Shown: piece after piece, positions 25,678-34,737 of the stretch
How positions within the stretch are numbered: the stretch's first letter is position 1
Layout: each line of letters opens with the position of its first letter
Made by a program: the position numbers and the translations under genes
Notes under the pieces: model-generated
Databases searched by the model: none
Seen by the model: only the letters and a program-made list of their open reading frames with translations
What the model was told of the DNA's origin: nothing
Source of the DNA: Streptomyces sp. CB02959
Lineage (GTDB): Bacteria > Actinomycetota > Actinomycetes > Streptomycetales > Streptomycetaceae
Direction of reading: 5' to 3'
Assembly: GCF_002803155.1 (NCBI RefSeq)
Contig: NZ_NNBP01000037.1
Span: forward strand, 28,430 to 92,429
DNA length: 64,000 nt

Positions 25678-25994
25678 ACTACGAGCTGCTCCGCACAGCC
25701 TTGTCCCATCCGGCTTTCACCGGCACCTGCCGCCAACACTTCGGCGATTTTCTGCTCGAAGAACTCGCGTCACGCGGGGAAGCGGCGTGCGCCCGGCAGA
25801 TCTCGGCCCTGCCGACGCCGTCTACCTGCCAGGCCGGTTCGGGGCATTCCCCGGTGAGCAGCAGGAGCCTGGTCAGCCCGGCTGTTCGGGACGCCGCACG
25901 ACGTGCGGAGCGCCCCGGCACAGGGGGCGTGGAGCAGGACGGCCCCGCTGGGCGTGCCGTCGATGGTGCCTCCGGCGACCGCAGCACCGTCGAG

Positions 25995-26834
25995 CAAGGC
26001 ATGGTTGTCCGCGGTCCGGGCCGGCCTTGCGGCCACCGCCCGGAAGCCCTTCAACGCGTTGATCGTCCGCTCAACTTCGTTCCTGGCGCTTGTAGATCGT
26101 CTTGTCGAAGCCGGCGGGCCGGCCGCCCCTGCTGCCCCGGCGTCGGCGGTTGGCCCGCTGGTTCCTCGGTTCGGGGATGGTGTGCTTGATCTGGCGTCGT
26201 CGCAGGTAGCGACGGTTACGGAGGGACGAGTACGCCTTATCGCCGCCGAGGTGGTCGGGCCGGGTGCGCGGATGCCCGCCGCCCAGCCGACCGACGCGGA
26301 TGCGTTCCATGACCGGGATGAGCTGAGGGGCGTCGCCCCACTGGCCCGGAGTGATCAGCAGGGCCAGAGGGCGGCGCCCGCCCTCACCGGCGAGATGGAT
26401 CTTGCAGGTCAGGTCGCCCCGGGAGCGTCCGAGTCCCTCGTCAGGGCGATGCTGCCAGGGGTGTGCGCCGTTCCCCAGTACTCGCGGCGCTGTTCTGCGG
26501 GCCCGGCGGCGTGCTGGTGGGCCCGGCAGGAGGTGGAGTCCACGCTCACCATCGACCAGTCGATGCCGTCTTCCGCGTCGGCGTCGGCCAGTACGGCCGC
26601 GAAGACCCTGTCCCACGTGCCATCCGCCGACCAGCGTCTGTGCCGCTCGTGCACGGTCTTCCAGGGACCGAAACGCGCGGGCAGATCCCGCCAGGGCACC
26701 CCGGTGCGCTGCCGGTACAAGATCTCGTTGATGATCCTGCGGTGGCTGGCCCAACGGCCACCGCGCTTCCCGGACTCCGGCAGATGCGGCTTCAGCCGGA
26801 CCCACTCCGCGTTCGACAGATCTCCCCACCCCAT
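25995..26834 (-). pseudogene. IS5-family transposase, frameshifted
   Basis: Frame A (26834-26409) reads MGWGDLSNAEWVRLKPHLP, RIINEILYRQRTGVPWRDLP and HQHAAGPAEQR. Frame B continues DEGLGRSRGDLTCKIHLAG, RPLALLITPGQWGDAPQLIP and TRPDHLGGDKAYSS to 26071, and a third frame NEVERTINALKGFR. The A-to-B switch could be the programmed -1 frameshift used by many IS5 elements. The second break is a single extra G near 26080 that stops translation, so this copy is dead. Terminal repeats were not located. Confidence 0.75.
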
Positions 26835-27082
26835 GGCGTGCGAACGACCCGAGACCACGACGGTCACAAGATCCGCCGGACAGGGCCCAAGCGACATCCA
26901 CGTCGCCGCCGCGCCGCGACACCGTCCCCGGGCCCTGCCGACGCCCGAGCGGCTGCCGGCCGTGCAGGCCGTGCAGCAGTTCGTGAACCAATCACCGTGG
27001 GGGTGACGTGCTGGACCGGCACCTGTACCGCCTGCGGCCGCCCCCTGCCGACATGCAGAACCAGGACCTGACGCGGCGCCAC

Positions 27083-28051
27083 CTAGACCTGGGCTGTTCC
27101 GAGGGCGTTGCGGAGGAACGCGGTGGCCTGGTCGATGGCTCCGCGAGCGGCTTTGGACTGGCTCAGCGAGTTGAGCATCATGAAGTCGTGGACCGTGCCG
27201 TCGTAGCGCACGGTGGTCACCGGCACGCCGGCTGCTCGGAGCTTGGCGGCGTATGCCTCGCCCTCGTCGCGGAGCACGTCGGCCTCGTCGACGATCAGCA
27301 GGGCGGGCGGCAGGCCGGTGAGCTGGTCGATGGCGGCGCGGTTGGGAGATGCGGTGATCTCCGCGCGCTGGTCCGGGTCGATCGTGTACGCGTCCCAGAA
27401 CCACTCCATCAGCTTGCGGCTCAGGTAGTAGCCGGTGGCGAACTGGTCGTAGGAATCGGTGTTCATGGCCGCGTCCGTGACGGGGTAGTACATCGACTGC
27501 TGTACGAACGTGACGTCGCCGCGTTCCTTGGCCATGAGGGCGAGTGCGGCCGTCATGTTTCCGCCGACCGATTCCCCGGCCACTGCCATGCGCTGTGCGT
27601 CCAGCCCCTTGGTCGCACCCTCGCGGACGATCCACTGCGCGGTGGCGTAGCCCTGCTCGATGGCCACGGGGTAGTGCGCCTCGGGCGACGGTGTGTACTC
27701 CACGAACGTCACCGCCGCACGGGCGCCGACCGCCAACTCGCGCACCAGGCGGTCGTGCGTGCCGGCATTGCCGAGTACCCAGCCACCGCCGTGCATGTAC
27801 AGCACGACGGGCAGCGTCCCAGTGGCACCCCGCGGCTTGACGATGCGGACCCGTACGTCGCCCACGGCGGCGGGAACGGTGACCCACTCCTCGTCGACGG
27901 GCAGCTTGTCGACCGGTGCGGCCTGGAGGTCGTCGAGGACCTTGCGCGCCGCGGTGGGTTCCAGCTCGTACAGGAACGGGTGTTGCGAGGTCGCGTCGGC
28001 GATGTCCTGTGCCTCGGGCTCAAGGACGATCGATGCGGTCTGAGCAGCCAT
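27083..28051 (-). CDS. HSL-family alpha/beta hydrolase (esterase)
   Basis: 322 residues of the hormone-sensitive-lipase family: oxyanion-hole motif YMHGGGWVLGN, nucleophile elbow GESVGGN, acid DEADVLRDEG and catalytic His in VHDFMM. Such enzymes hydrolyse short-acyl esters or lactones. The ATG at 28051 has AGGGAG upstream; the longer frame is not supported. No signal peptide. It diverges from an NmrA-like reductase across a 367-base gap. Confidence 0.9.
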   Translation of the reverse strand: MAAQTASIVLEPEAQDIADATSQHPFLYELEPTAARKVLDDLQAAPVDKLPVDEEWVTVPAAVGDVRVRIVKPRGATGTLPVVLYMHGGGWVLGNAGTHDRLVRELAVGARAAVTFVEYTPSPEAHYPVAIEQGYATAQWIVREGATKGLDAQRMAVAGESVGGNMTAALALMAKERGDVTFVQQSMYYPVTDAAMNTDSYDQFATGYYLSRKLMEWFWDAYTIDPDQRAEITASPNRAAIDQLTGLPPALLIVDEADVLRDEGEAYAAKLRAAGVPVTTVRYDGTVHDFMMLNSLSQSKAARGAIDQATAFLRNALGTAQV

Positions 28052-28418
28052 GGGAATGCTCCCTGGGGTCCGAGTAACGCATGGTGACGAGCGCAGCCGG
28101 CTGGAGAGTGTGCGCTGCGGTCGGGCTGTTCGGGTGCCCCTCCCGACGGCCGGCACGGCGAGCCGCCCGAGTCCGCTCCCGACCATCGTATGTTCGATCG
28201 AGCCGGACCGCTTCGGCTGCTACGGGCCGTGCGGCATGGGTGACCTGACGTTGGCAGATCGCTACCGAGCCAGAGCACCACCTGGTGTGCCGCCTCGGAG
28301 CTCAGCAGCACGGGTACGTCACGGGGCGCCGGCTCTCCAGGCACGGCCCGGGTGCGCCGCACACCGAGCCGTCGCAGGCTGGGGGCATGACCCGGCGGTA
28401 CGCGACGAAAGGTGACCG
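28052..28418. promoter_or_regulatory. Divergent intergenic region
   Basis: 367 bases between the leftward esterase and rightward reductase. Both promoters must lie here. I found no clear operator; the AAAGGTGACCG site for the reductase is at its right end. Confidence 0.35.
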
Positions 28419-29150
28419 ATGAAGTTCGCAGTGATCGGCGGTACGGGCCTGATCGGATCGCAGGTCGTGAAGAAGCTGAACGCGGCAGGGCACGAGGCCG
28501 TGCCGCATTCCATGTCCACGGGCGTCGACGTGGTCACTGGGAAGGGTGTGGAGGAGGCGGTGGCCGGCGCCGACGTCATCGTCAATCTGACCAATTCCCC
28601 GACGTTCGACGACGCCTCCCTCGCGTTCTTCCAGACCTCGATGGAAAACCTGTTGGCCGCCGGCCAGAAGGGCGGGGTCGGGCACGCCGTCATCCTCTCG
28701 ATCGTCGGCACGGACCAAGTCCCCGGCCTCGCCTACTACCGGGCCAAGGCCCTCCAGGAGGACATCCTCAAGGCCGGGCCGGTCCCGTACTCGATCGTGC
28801 GCGCCACCCAGTTCATGGAGTTCGTCGCCGCGGTCCTGTCGTGGACCACCGAGGGTGACGTCGTCCGTCTGCCCGCCACCCCGATCCAGCCGATCGCCGC
28901 CCAGGACGTCTCCGACGCCGTCGCCGAAGTCGCCGCGGGTACCCCCCTGAACGGCACTCTCAACGTCGGCGGGCCCGACGTCTTCGCCCTAGACGACCTC
29001 GGACGGATCACCCTGAACGCCCGTCCCGACGGTCGCAGCGTCGTCACCGACGGCACGGCCGGCATGTTCGCCGCCGTCAGCGGCGACGTTCTCACCACCA
29101 AGGGCGACGCGCGTATCGCCCCCACCCACTACACGGACTGGCTCTCCTGA
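28419..29150 (+). CDS. NmrA-like NAD(P)-binding reductase
   Basis: 243 residues of the atypical SDR (NAD(P)H-binding, NmrA/YwnB-like) group: MKFAVIGGTGLIGSQVVKKL carries the GxxGxxG nucleotide site, followed by HAVILSIVGTDQVPG and YYRAKALQEDILKAG. The usual YxxxK is represented as YYRAK. Such proteins reduce or sense NADP(H). It is 31 bases upstream of a cupin gene and likely co-transcribed. Confidence 0.85.
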   Translation: MKFAVIGGTGLIGSQVVKKLNAAGHEAVPHSMSTGVDVVTGKGVEEAVAGADVIVNLTNSPTFDDASLAFFQTSMENLLAAGQKGGVGHAVILSIVGTDQVPGLAYYRAKALQEDILKAGPVPYSIVRATQFMEFVAAVLSWTTEGDVVRLPATPIQPIAAQDVSDAVAEVAAGTPLNGTLNVGGPDVFALDDLGRITLNARPDGRSVVTDGTAGMFAAVSGDVLTTKGDARIAPTHYTDWLS

Positions 29151-29181
29151 CCCAGCCCGCCTACCGCAGGAGGCCCCACCC

Positions 29182-29622
29182 ATGGCGAACGACGAACCGA
29201 CGGCGGGCGGCGCCGGGAGCCGGCCACGCTCGGAAGCGTGGAAGACGGCGCTCACCGTGCTGCAGTCGGCGAAACCGCCGTTCGTTCCGGAGGGGGCAGA
29301 GGCGATGACGGTTCTCGTCGCCTTCCCTCCCGGTGATCCCGGCACCCCTCCCCACCGGCACTCGGGACCCGCCTTCGGCTACATGCTGGAGGGGGAGATG
29401 CTCTTCGAGCTGGAAGGCGAGCCCGAGCGGGTGATCAGGGCCGGGGAGACGTTCTGGGAACCGGGTGGCGATGTCATCCACTACCAGGACGGCAACAACC
29501 GGACGGACTCCTGGAGCCGATTCCTCGTCACCATGTTGTGTGCGCCCGGTCAGCCCATGCTCACCCTGGTCGACGACGAGGAGCTGGCCCGACGTCGACA
29601 CCTGCGAGCTCCAAGGGCTTGA
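29182..29622 (+). CDS. Cupin-domain protein
   Basis: 146 residues with one cupin_2 barrel: PPGDPGTPPHRHSGPAFGYM and EGEMLFELEGEPERV form motif 1 with metal-binding His residues, and WEPGGDVIHYQDGNN motif 2. GCAGGAGG lies upstream. Cupins of this size act as small dioxygenases, isomerases or binding proteins; the reaction cannot be fixed. Likely an operon partner of the reductase. Confidence 0.82.
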   Translation: MANDEPTAGGAGSRPRSEAWKTALTVLQSAKPPFVPEGAEAMTVLVAFPPGDPGTPPHRHSGPAFGYMLEGEMLFELEGEPERVIRAGETFWEPGGDVIHYQDGNNRTDSWSRFLVTMLCAPGQPMLTLVDDEELARRRHLRAPRA

Positions 29623-29667
29623 ACGAGACCGCAGCGCTTTCCCCAGGGCCCGCCCTGAACCGCATTG

Positions 29668-29730
29668 GCGGTGGTCCGGGAACTGGGCATCGGCTTCGTG
29701 CCCTACTCGGCGCTCGGCCGCGGCGCTGTG
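29668..29730 (+). pseudogene. Aldo/keto reductase scrap
   Basis: Twenty codons reading VVRELGIGFVPYSALGRGA before a TGA, a highly conserved AKR segment. Nothing else of the gene is present. The rest of 29623-30072 has no gene I can support. Confidence 0.5.
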
Positions 29731-30072
29731 ACCTGCAGCTTCTGCAACACCGTCACCCACGTGCCGGCGCTCTGCCCGCATCGGAAGGGGGTGTGCGCGG
29801 TCTCCCGCGGACCGTAACGCTCGGGCACATCCCGCCCGGGCGAGCAGCATCACAGCTTCCGGGGCTGGTGCCCGTCTGGGGTACGGGCCCGGCGATCTGC
29901 AGCTGCGCTCCCGCGAATTGACGGAACGCCACCTCCGCCCGTGTTGGCCACGAGCCCGCGCCCCTGCGTGGTGTCCATAGGCGCAGAGCAGATCGTTGCC
30001 CACAAAGCGTCAGGTAAAAAGGTAGTCAAGGCCCCATAGGGCGTGTATCGAAAGTCAGCCCTCCGGACCCGG

Positions 30073-30924
30073 TCACGTTGCTTTCGCGTCCTCACCGGCA
30101 AGGAATGAACGCAGCAGCGTGAGTAGGGCGCGCGGCCGGTGCAGCGGAATGATGTGGCCGCAGTCTTCGATGACGTGTCCGGTGAGATCGTCGGTGATCG
30201 GGCGGAGCTGGCGTTCCAGTGCCGCACCGACGGGCCGGGCGCCCAACGTCATCGTTGGCACCGTCAGGCGGGCAGTGGCGACCGCCTGCTCGATCTGTAC
30301 CGCGCTCTCGGGCAGCGCCCGGTAGTACGAGAACGCGCGGTTCAACGCCTGGCGGCCGGTGTATGCGCGGACGAAGGCGTCCCGGAGGGCGGGGCGCACC
30401 CCGTCGCCGAGCGTGCCAGTGCTCAGAAACCAGTCGACGTAGGCGGCCTCGTGGCCCTCCAGTACGGTCTCGGCAAGGCCGGGCGCGGCGGAATGGAAGC
30501 CGAACCACCACGGCGGCCCGTCGGCAAGGAATTCCTCGGCGCCGGGCAGCCTGCCCAGAACGGACTCCATGACGACCAGGCGCCGGACGAGACCGGGGCG
30601 GCGCAGGGCGAGGAGGAAGGCCGGCGCGGTGCCCGCGTCGATGCCCACCACCGCAGCCGAGGACACGCCGAGCGTGGTGAGAAGCGCCGCGGCGTCCTCG
30701 GCCAGGGTTCCCGCGTCGTACCCGGAGGCGGTCCCGCTGCTCGCACCGAACCCGCGCAGGTCCGGCGCGATGACGCGGTAGCGGCTGGACAGGCCGGCCA
30801 TGACGTCCGTCCACAGCTCCCAGGTGTGCGGGAAACCGTGCAGCAGCAGGACGGCCGGGCCCGATCCAGCGAGGGCGACGTTCAACTCGACACCGTTGAC
30901 GGGGACGCGCCGCAGCTCGGGCAT
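30073..30924 (-). CDS. Alpha/beta hydrolase (epoxide hydrolase/dehalogenase-like)
   Basis: 283 residues. VLLLHGFPHTWELW carries the HGFP oxyanion motif; the nucleophile elbow VGIDAGTAP has Asp rather than Ser, as in epoxide hydrolases and haloalkane dehalogenases; DCGHIIPLHRP supplies the catalytic His. The ATG at 30924 has GGGAG upstream. It diverges from an HxlR regulator with inverted repeats between them, so it is probably induced by the compound that regulator senses. Confidence 0.87.
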   Translation of the reverse strand: MPELRRVPVNGVELNVALAGSGPAVLLLHGFPHTWELWTDVMAGLSSRYRVIAPDLRGFGASSGTASGYDAGTLAEDAAALLTTLGVSSAAVVGIDAGTAPAFLLALRRPGLVRRLVVMESVLGRLPGAEEFLADGPPWWFGFHSAAPGLAETVLEGHEAAYVDWFLSTGTLGDGVRPALRDAFVRAYTGRQALNRAFSYYRALPESAVQIEQAVATARLTVPTMTLGARPVGAALERQLRPITDDLTGHVIEDCGHIIPLHRPRALLTLLRSFLAGEDAKAT

Positions 30925-30952
30925 GGAGAGGCTCCCAATGTGGTGAGGAATA

Positions 30953-30987
30953 GTGACCACGTCACGCTAAGGAACTACCCTGGTTCC
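30953..30987. promoter_or_regulatory. Inverted repeats between hydrolase and hxlR
   Basis: GTGAC-CAC-GTCAC (30953-30965) and GGAAC-(7)-GTTCC (30971-30987) lie side by side in the 101-base divergent gap. HxlR-type proteins bind short palindromes, so these are candidate operators. Confidence 0.5.
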
Positions 30988-31025
30988 CCCAAGACGGCAC
31001 TTTCCCTTCAGGTGGTGAGCCCTGA

Positions 31026-31439
31026 GTGACCACATCGAGGCCCGGCGAACCCAGCCGGCGGCCCGGTGAGCGGGGTGATTTGCTGAATCCGCTCTGCCCG
31101 ACCCGCCAGTTGCTCGACCGTATCGGCACCAAGTGGACATCGATGGCGGTCAAGGTGCTGGCCGAGGAGGCGCCGGACGAGCTCCGTTTCGCGGAACTGC
31201 GGCGCCGTATCTCCGGCATCTCACAGAAGATGCTGTCCGTCACCCTGCAGAGCCTCGTCCGCGACGGCCTGGTCGCGCGCCGAGTGGAACCCACCGTGCC
31301 ACCCGCCGTCCACTACCGGCTCACCGAGCTCGGCCTGTCCCTCGAAGGACCGCTCTCCGCTCTGCGGGTCTGGGCCGAGACACACATGCCGGAGATCGAC
31401 CGCAGCAACCAGCTCGCCGACGAGTCACCCCCCGACTAA
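31026..31439 (+). CDS. HxlR-family transcriptional regulator
   Basis: 137 residues with the HxlR winged-helix domain: NPLCPTRQLLDRIGTKWT contains the conserved early Cys (near residue 24) that in several members senses aldehydes or oxidants, then RFAELRRRISGISQKMLSVT as recognition region and DGLVARRVEPTVPPAVHYRL as wing. GTG start. Divergent from the alpha/beta hydrolase, its likely target. Confidence 0.9.
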   Translation: MTTSRPGEPSRRPGERGDLLNPLCPTRQLLDRIGTKWTSMAVKVLAEEAPDELRFAELRRRISGISQKMLSVTLQSLVRDGLVARRVEPTVPPAVHYRLTELGLSLEGPLSALRVWAETHMPEIDRSNQLADESPPD

Positions 31440-31460
31440 GGCGTGGATCGAACGTGCCGG

Positions 31461-31510
31461 TCACAGCCACTCGTTGATGGCCGCGACAAGAACGGTCGCC
31501 TCGTAGCGGA
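31461..31510 (-). mobile_element. IS5-type transposase 3' scrap
   Basis: Minus strand reads RYEATVLVAAINEWL then TGA, the standard C-terminus of one IS5 transposase subgroup. Only the last codons remain. Confidence 0.45.
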
Positions 31511-31559
31511 CCGCGACGGAGGGCCGGGCTTCACAGGGCCAGACAGGCAGTTCCAGTGC

Positions 31560-32250
31560 TCAGCCGGCGGGGGCCCGAAGGAGCCGTTCCCGGGTGCTCT
31601 CGGGCAGCGCCTGGCGCAGCACCGGTGCGGTGGAGCTGATGGCGCGGGCGAATGCGGCAACGAGGTCATGCGGCACGCTGGAGCCGAAGGAAGCGGCCCA
31701 CAAGATCGGTGCGCCCAGGGCAGGTTCGGCCCACGCCTGCCAACCGTACGGTCGCGCGTCGTCGGCTTCCGTGGTCAGGAAGCGGGTGTCGGCGTCCTGG
31801 ATGAGCGGTGGCATCTCGCCCAGGTCGAGGTGGGACGTGAAGGTCGGGTCCACTGCTCCCACGCCGGGCTGGTCGGCGTCGCGGAGCCAGCCGTGTGCGG
31901 TGACGGCGTCGAGGACCATCTCTGGCCCGGCGGCCGGCACGGTGGGGTGGTCTCGCACATCGAGCGCGACGAGGAAGTCGGCCAGGGCCTCGCCGGGAAT
32001 GTCGGGATGAAGTAGGCCGACCACGTCGCGGTCGGAGTCCCGGTCTCGGCTCGGGCGGAGACCTGCCAGGCGATCGGCCGCTCCCCCAGCTGGAACGGCT
32101 CGTCCGCCAAGACCCACTGAGCCCAGCGAAGGCCGTCGGGGCTGATGTGCAGGACGGTGCTGCGCAGGATCTGGCGGGTCCCACCGCTGACCACGGTCCG
32201 CCACCACTGGCGGAGACGGTGTCCACTGCGCCGCGGCTGCTCGTCCGCCT
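31560..32250 (-). pseudogene. DUF317 protein, frameshifted
   Basis: Two frames together give one DUF317 protein of the streptomycete type. The N-terminal frame has LHISPDGLRWAQWVLADEPF up to TATWSAYF; the C-terminal frame has HPDIPGEALADFLVALDVRD, QDADTRFLTTEADDARPYGW, PILWAASFGSSVPHDLVAAF and LPESTRERL. Both meet near 32004-32012, where adding one base (TTC[C]ATCCC) restores continuity. It is a single-base frameshift or a sequencing error. DUF317 function is unknown. Confidence 0.7.
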
Positions 32251-32329
32251 GGGGTGTCGGGCGAGCAGCCGGACGCGACGCGGACCGAGCTGTCGACGCA
32301 CCTGGTGGTGTGCGGCAGCACTCAAGGTG

Positions 32330-32569
32330 CTACTTGAGAAGCGGCGGCATCTCCGGGACCTCGATCGCGTTCGCGATGTCGGCCGGCGTCAGCTTGAAGT
32401 TCTCGGGGTAGGTGTCGCGCCGCGTACGGCGGGCGGGCTCGGTCGTACGCCAGGTGTACAGGCAGCGGCCGCACTGGAGCACGTCCCACACTCCGGGGAC
32501 GGGTGAGGTGGCGAGCCGAGCGACCGTCTCGAAGGCACAGCGGGGGCACTCAACAGGCAGATTGTTCAT
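32330..32569 (-). CDS. vdcD: Hydroxyarylic acid decarboxylase subunit D (VdcD-like)
   Basis: 79 residues with four cysteines in two pairs (VECPRCAF and QCGRCLYTW), the small zinc-ribbon-like subunit of non-oxidative vanillate/4-hydroxybenzoate decarboxylases. AAAGGA precedes the ATG. It follows vdcC by 33 bases and completes the vdcB-C-D set known from Streptomyces sp. D7, which converts vanillate to guaiacol. Confidence 0.88.
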   Translation of the reverse strand: MNNLPVECPRCAFETVARLATSPVPGVWDVLQCGRCLYTWRTTEPARRTRRDTYPENFKLTPADIANAIEVPEMPPLLK

Positions 32570-32602
32570 AGGTCTGTCCTTTCAAGAGATCGGGGAGGTT
32601 GT

Positions 32603-34030
32603 TCAGGCACAGTCTGCGATCATGCTTTGCAGCCGGGCCGCCCACTGCGCGGTCTCCGGCAGGTCCTTGGCGGGCGTGGAGAAGTTGCCCCGGACGTCCG
32701 GCGAGACCGGCGTCGTCGCATCGATGATCATCTTGCTCGTGATGCCGGCGGGCTGGGCCGCCGGGGCCAGCTCCAGGACGGACAGGTTGGGGATGACGAC
32801 GACGTCGTCCTTCGGGTTGACCTTGGCCGACATCGCCCACATGACCTGCGGCAGGTTGAAGGGGTCCACGTCCTCGTCGACGAGGATCACCTGGGACACG
32901 TAGCCGAGTCCGTGCGGTGTTGTCATGGCGCGCATGCCGACGGCCTTGGCGAAGCCCCCGTACCGCTTCGCCGTGGAAATGATCACCATCAGGCCGTGCG
33001 TGTACATGGCGTTGACGGCCTTCACCTCGGGGAACTCGGCGCGCAGCTGCTTGAGCAGCGGCACACACGTGTTGGGGCCGACGAGGTAGTCGCACTCGGT
33101 CCATGGCATGCCGAGGTAGAGCGATTCGAAGATCGGGTTCGTTCGGAACGAGACGCGGTCGACGCGGATGACGGGCATGCGGCGCCCGCCCGAGTAGTGG
33201 CCGGTGAACTCGCCGAAGGGGCCCTCGATCTGCCGCTTGCGCGACTCGATGACGCCTTCGATGACGACCTCGCTGCCCCACGGCACGTCGAAGCCGGTGA
33301 GCGGCGCGGTGGCGATCGGTGCGGGCGCCCCGCGCAGTGCGCCGGCCATCTCGTACTCGCTGTCGTCGTAGGCCATCGGCATCCCGGCGACGATCGCCAT
33401 CACCGGGTCGTTGCCGAGGGTGATGGCGATGGGCAGGTCCTCGCCCTTCTCCTCGGCCTTGCGCAGGTGCTGGGCGACGTCGTGCATGGGGACAGGCTGG
33501 AAGGCGAGCCGGTTGGCGCCGATCACCTGGATGCGGTACGTGCCGACGTTCTGCTTGCCGAAGTGGTCGGCATCCTCGGGGTCGCGGGAGACGACGGCGG
33601 CCTTGTCGAGGTAGAAGCCGCCGTCGCCGTCGTTGAGACGGAACAACGGGAGCACCGAAAAGAGGTCAACATCATCGCCCTCCTGGGTGTTCTCGCGCCA
33701 GGGTGCGTCCTCGCGGCGCTCGGGCGCAACGGGGAAGGCGTCCCAGCGACGCGCGAACGTCTCCACCTGCTCCTTGACCGAGGTGTTCCTCGGCAGCCCG
33801 AGCGCGAGCGCGTGGTTGGCCCAGGAGCCGTGCACGTTCATGGCGATCCGGGCGTCGGTGAAGCCCTTGACGTTGTCGAAGTAGAGGGCGGGGGCGTTCT
33901 CGCCGATGCGGCCCGTCGCGTTGGCGGCGGCTGCGAGATCGGGCTCGGGCAGCACCTCCTCGGTGATGCGCAGCAGCTGCCCCTCCTTGTCCAAGGTGTC
34001 GAGGAAGCTGCGCAGATCGTCATAAGCCAT
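32603..34030 (-). CDS. vdcC: UbiD-family hydroxyarylic acid decarboxylase (VdcC-like)
   Basis: 475 residues, the size of VdcC. UbiD signatures include FDNVKGFTDARIAMNVHGSW, PIAITLGNDPVMAIVAG, RQIEGPFGEFTGHYSGGRRM and the C-terminal WAMSAKVNPKDDVVVIPN. The enzyme uses prenylated FMN to decarboxylate aromatic acids such as vanillate or 4-hydroxybenzoate. The ATG at 34030 has AAAGGAG. It lies between the UbiX gene and vdcD in one operon. Confidence 0.92.
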   Translation of the reverse strand: MAYDDLRSFLDTLDKEGQLLRITEEVLPEPDLAAAANATGRIGENAPALYFDNVKGFTDARIAMNVHGSWANHALALGLPRNTSVKEQVETFARRWDAFPVAPERREDAPWRENTQEGDDVDLFSVLPLFRLNDGDGGFYLDKAAVVSRDPEDADHFGKQNVGTYRIQVIGANRLAFQPVPMHDVAQHLRKAEEKGEDLPIAITLGNDPVMAIVAGMPMAYDDSEYEMAGALRGAPAPIATAPLTGFDVPWGSEVVIEGVIESRKRQIEGPFGEFTGHYSGGRRMPVIRVDRVSFRTNPIFESLYLGMPWTECDYLVGPNTCVPLLKQLRAEFPEVKAVNAMYTHGLMVIISTAKRYGGFAKAVGMRAMTTPHGLGYVSQVILVDEDVDPFNLPQVMWAMSAKVNPKDDVVVIPNLSVLELAPAAQPAGITSKMIIDATTPVSPDVRGNFSTPAKDLPETAQWAARLQSMIADCA

Positions 34031-34059
34031 GGGGAACTCCTTTGCGGGGGTATCGGACT

Positions 34060-34653
34060 TCAGGCGACGTCGCGCGAAGCAGTGCGGGCCGCGCGCATTC
34101 CGGCCCAGCGCTTGGCGGCGGGCGCGGGCAGCTCGAACTGGTCGAGGATGCGGGCCACCACGTGGTCGACGATGTCGTCGACGGTGCGCGGATGGTTGTA
34201 GAAGGCGGGCATGGGTGGCACCAACTGCACGCCCATGCGGGCAAGTTCGAGCATGTTCTGCAGATGGATCTCGTTCAGCGGGGTCTCTCGCGGGACGAGG
34301 ACGAGCCTGCGCCGCTCCTTCAGTACGACATCGGCGGCGCGCGCGACCAAGCCCTCCGCGTACCCGGTCCTGATCCCGGCAAGGGTCTTCATCGAACACG
34401 GCACGATCACCATGCCGTCCGTGCGGAAGGAGCCGGAGGAGATGGTGGCGCCCTGGTCGTCGGGGTGGTGCGTGACGTCCGCCAGCGCGGATACCTCTGC
34501 CACGGACAGGCCGGTCTCCAGCTCGATCGTCGTGCGCGCCCACCGGGACAGGACGAGATGCGTCTCCACGTCCGGCAGCTCGCGAAGATTCTCCAGGAGC
34601 CGGACACCGAACGGGGCGCCCGTTGCCCCGGTCATTCCCACGACCAACCGCAC
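34060..34653 (-). CDS. vdcB: UbiX-family flavin prenyltransferase (VdcB-like)
   Basis: About 197 residues beginning RLVVGMTGATGAPFGVRLLE, the UbiX/Pad1 FMN-binding start; SSGSFRTDGMVIVPCSMKTL and ADVVLKERRRLVLVPRETPL are equally diagnostic. It makes the prenyl-FMN cofactor needed by VdcC. GTG at 34653 is chosen over a GTG at 34668 because GAGGAG sits 7 bases before it. First gene of the operon; diverges from an AraC regulator. Confidence 0.9.
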   Translation of the reverse strand: MRLVVGMTGATGAPFGVRLLENLRELPDVETHLVLSRWARTTIELETGLSVAEVSALADVTHHPDDQGATISSGSFRTDGMVIVPCSMKTLAGIRTGYAEGLVARAADVVLKERRRLVLVPRETPLNEIHLQNMLELARMGVQLVPPMPAFYNHPRTVDDIVDHVVARILDQFELPAPAAKRWAGMRAARTASRDVA

Positions 34654-34737
34654 AGGACCACTCCTCACACGTTGCTGACCTGTGCTTTCACGCTAAGAGG
34701 CGGTCCGGCCGCGGCGGCGGTACGCTCGGGACCAGCG

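Noticed and set aside
30020..30060. Sequence resembling an IS terminal repeat (GGGCGTGTATCGAAAGT)
   Set aside because: Only one end was seen and no transposase lies within reach, so an element cannot be supported.
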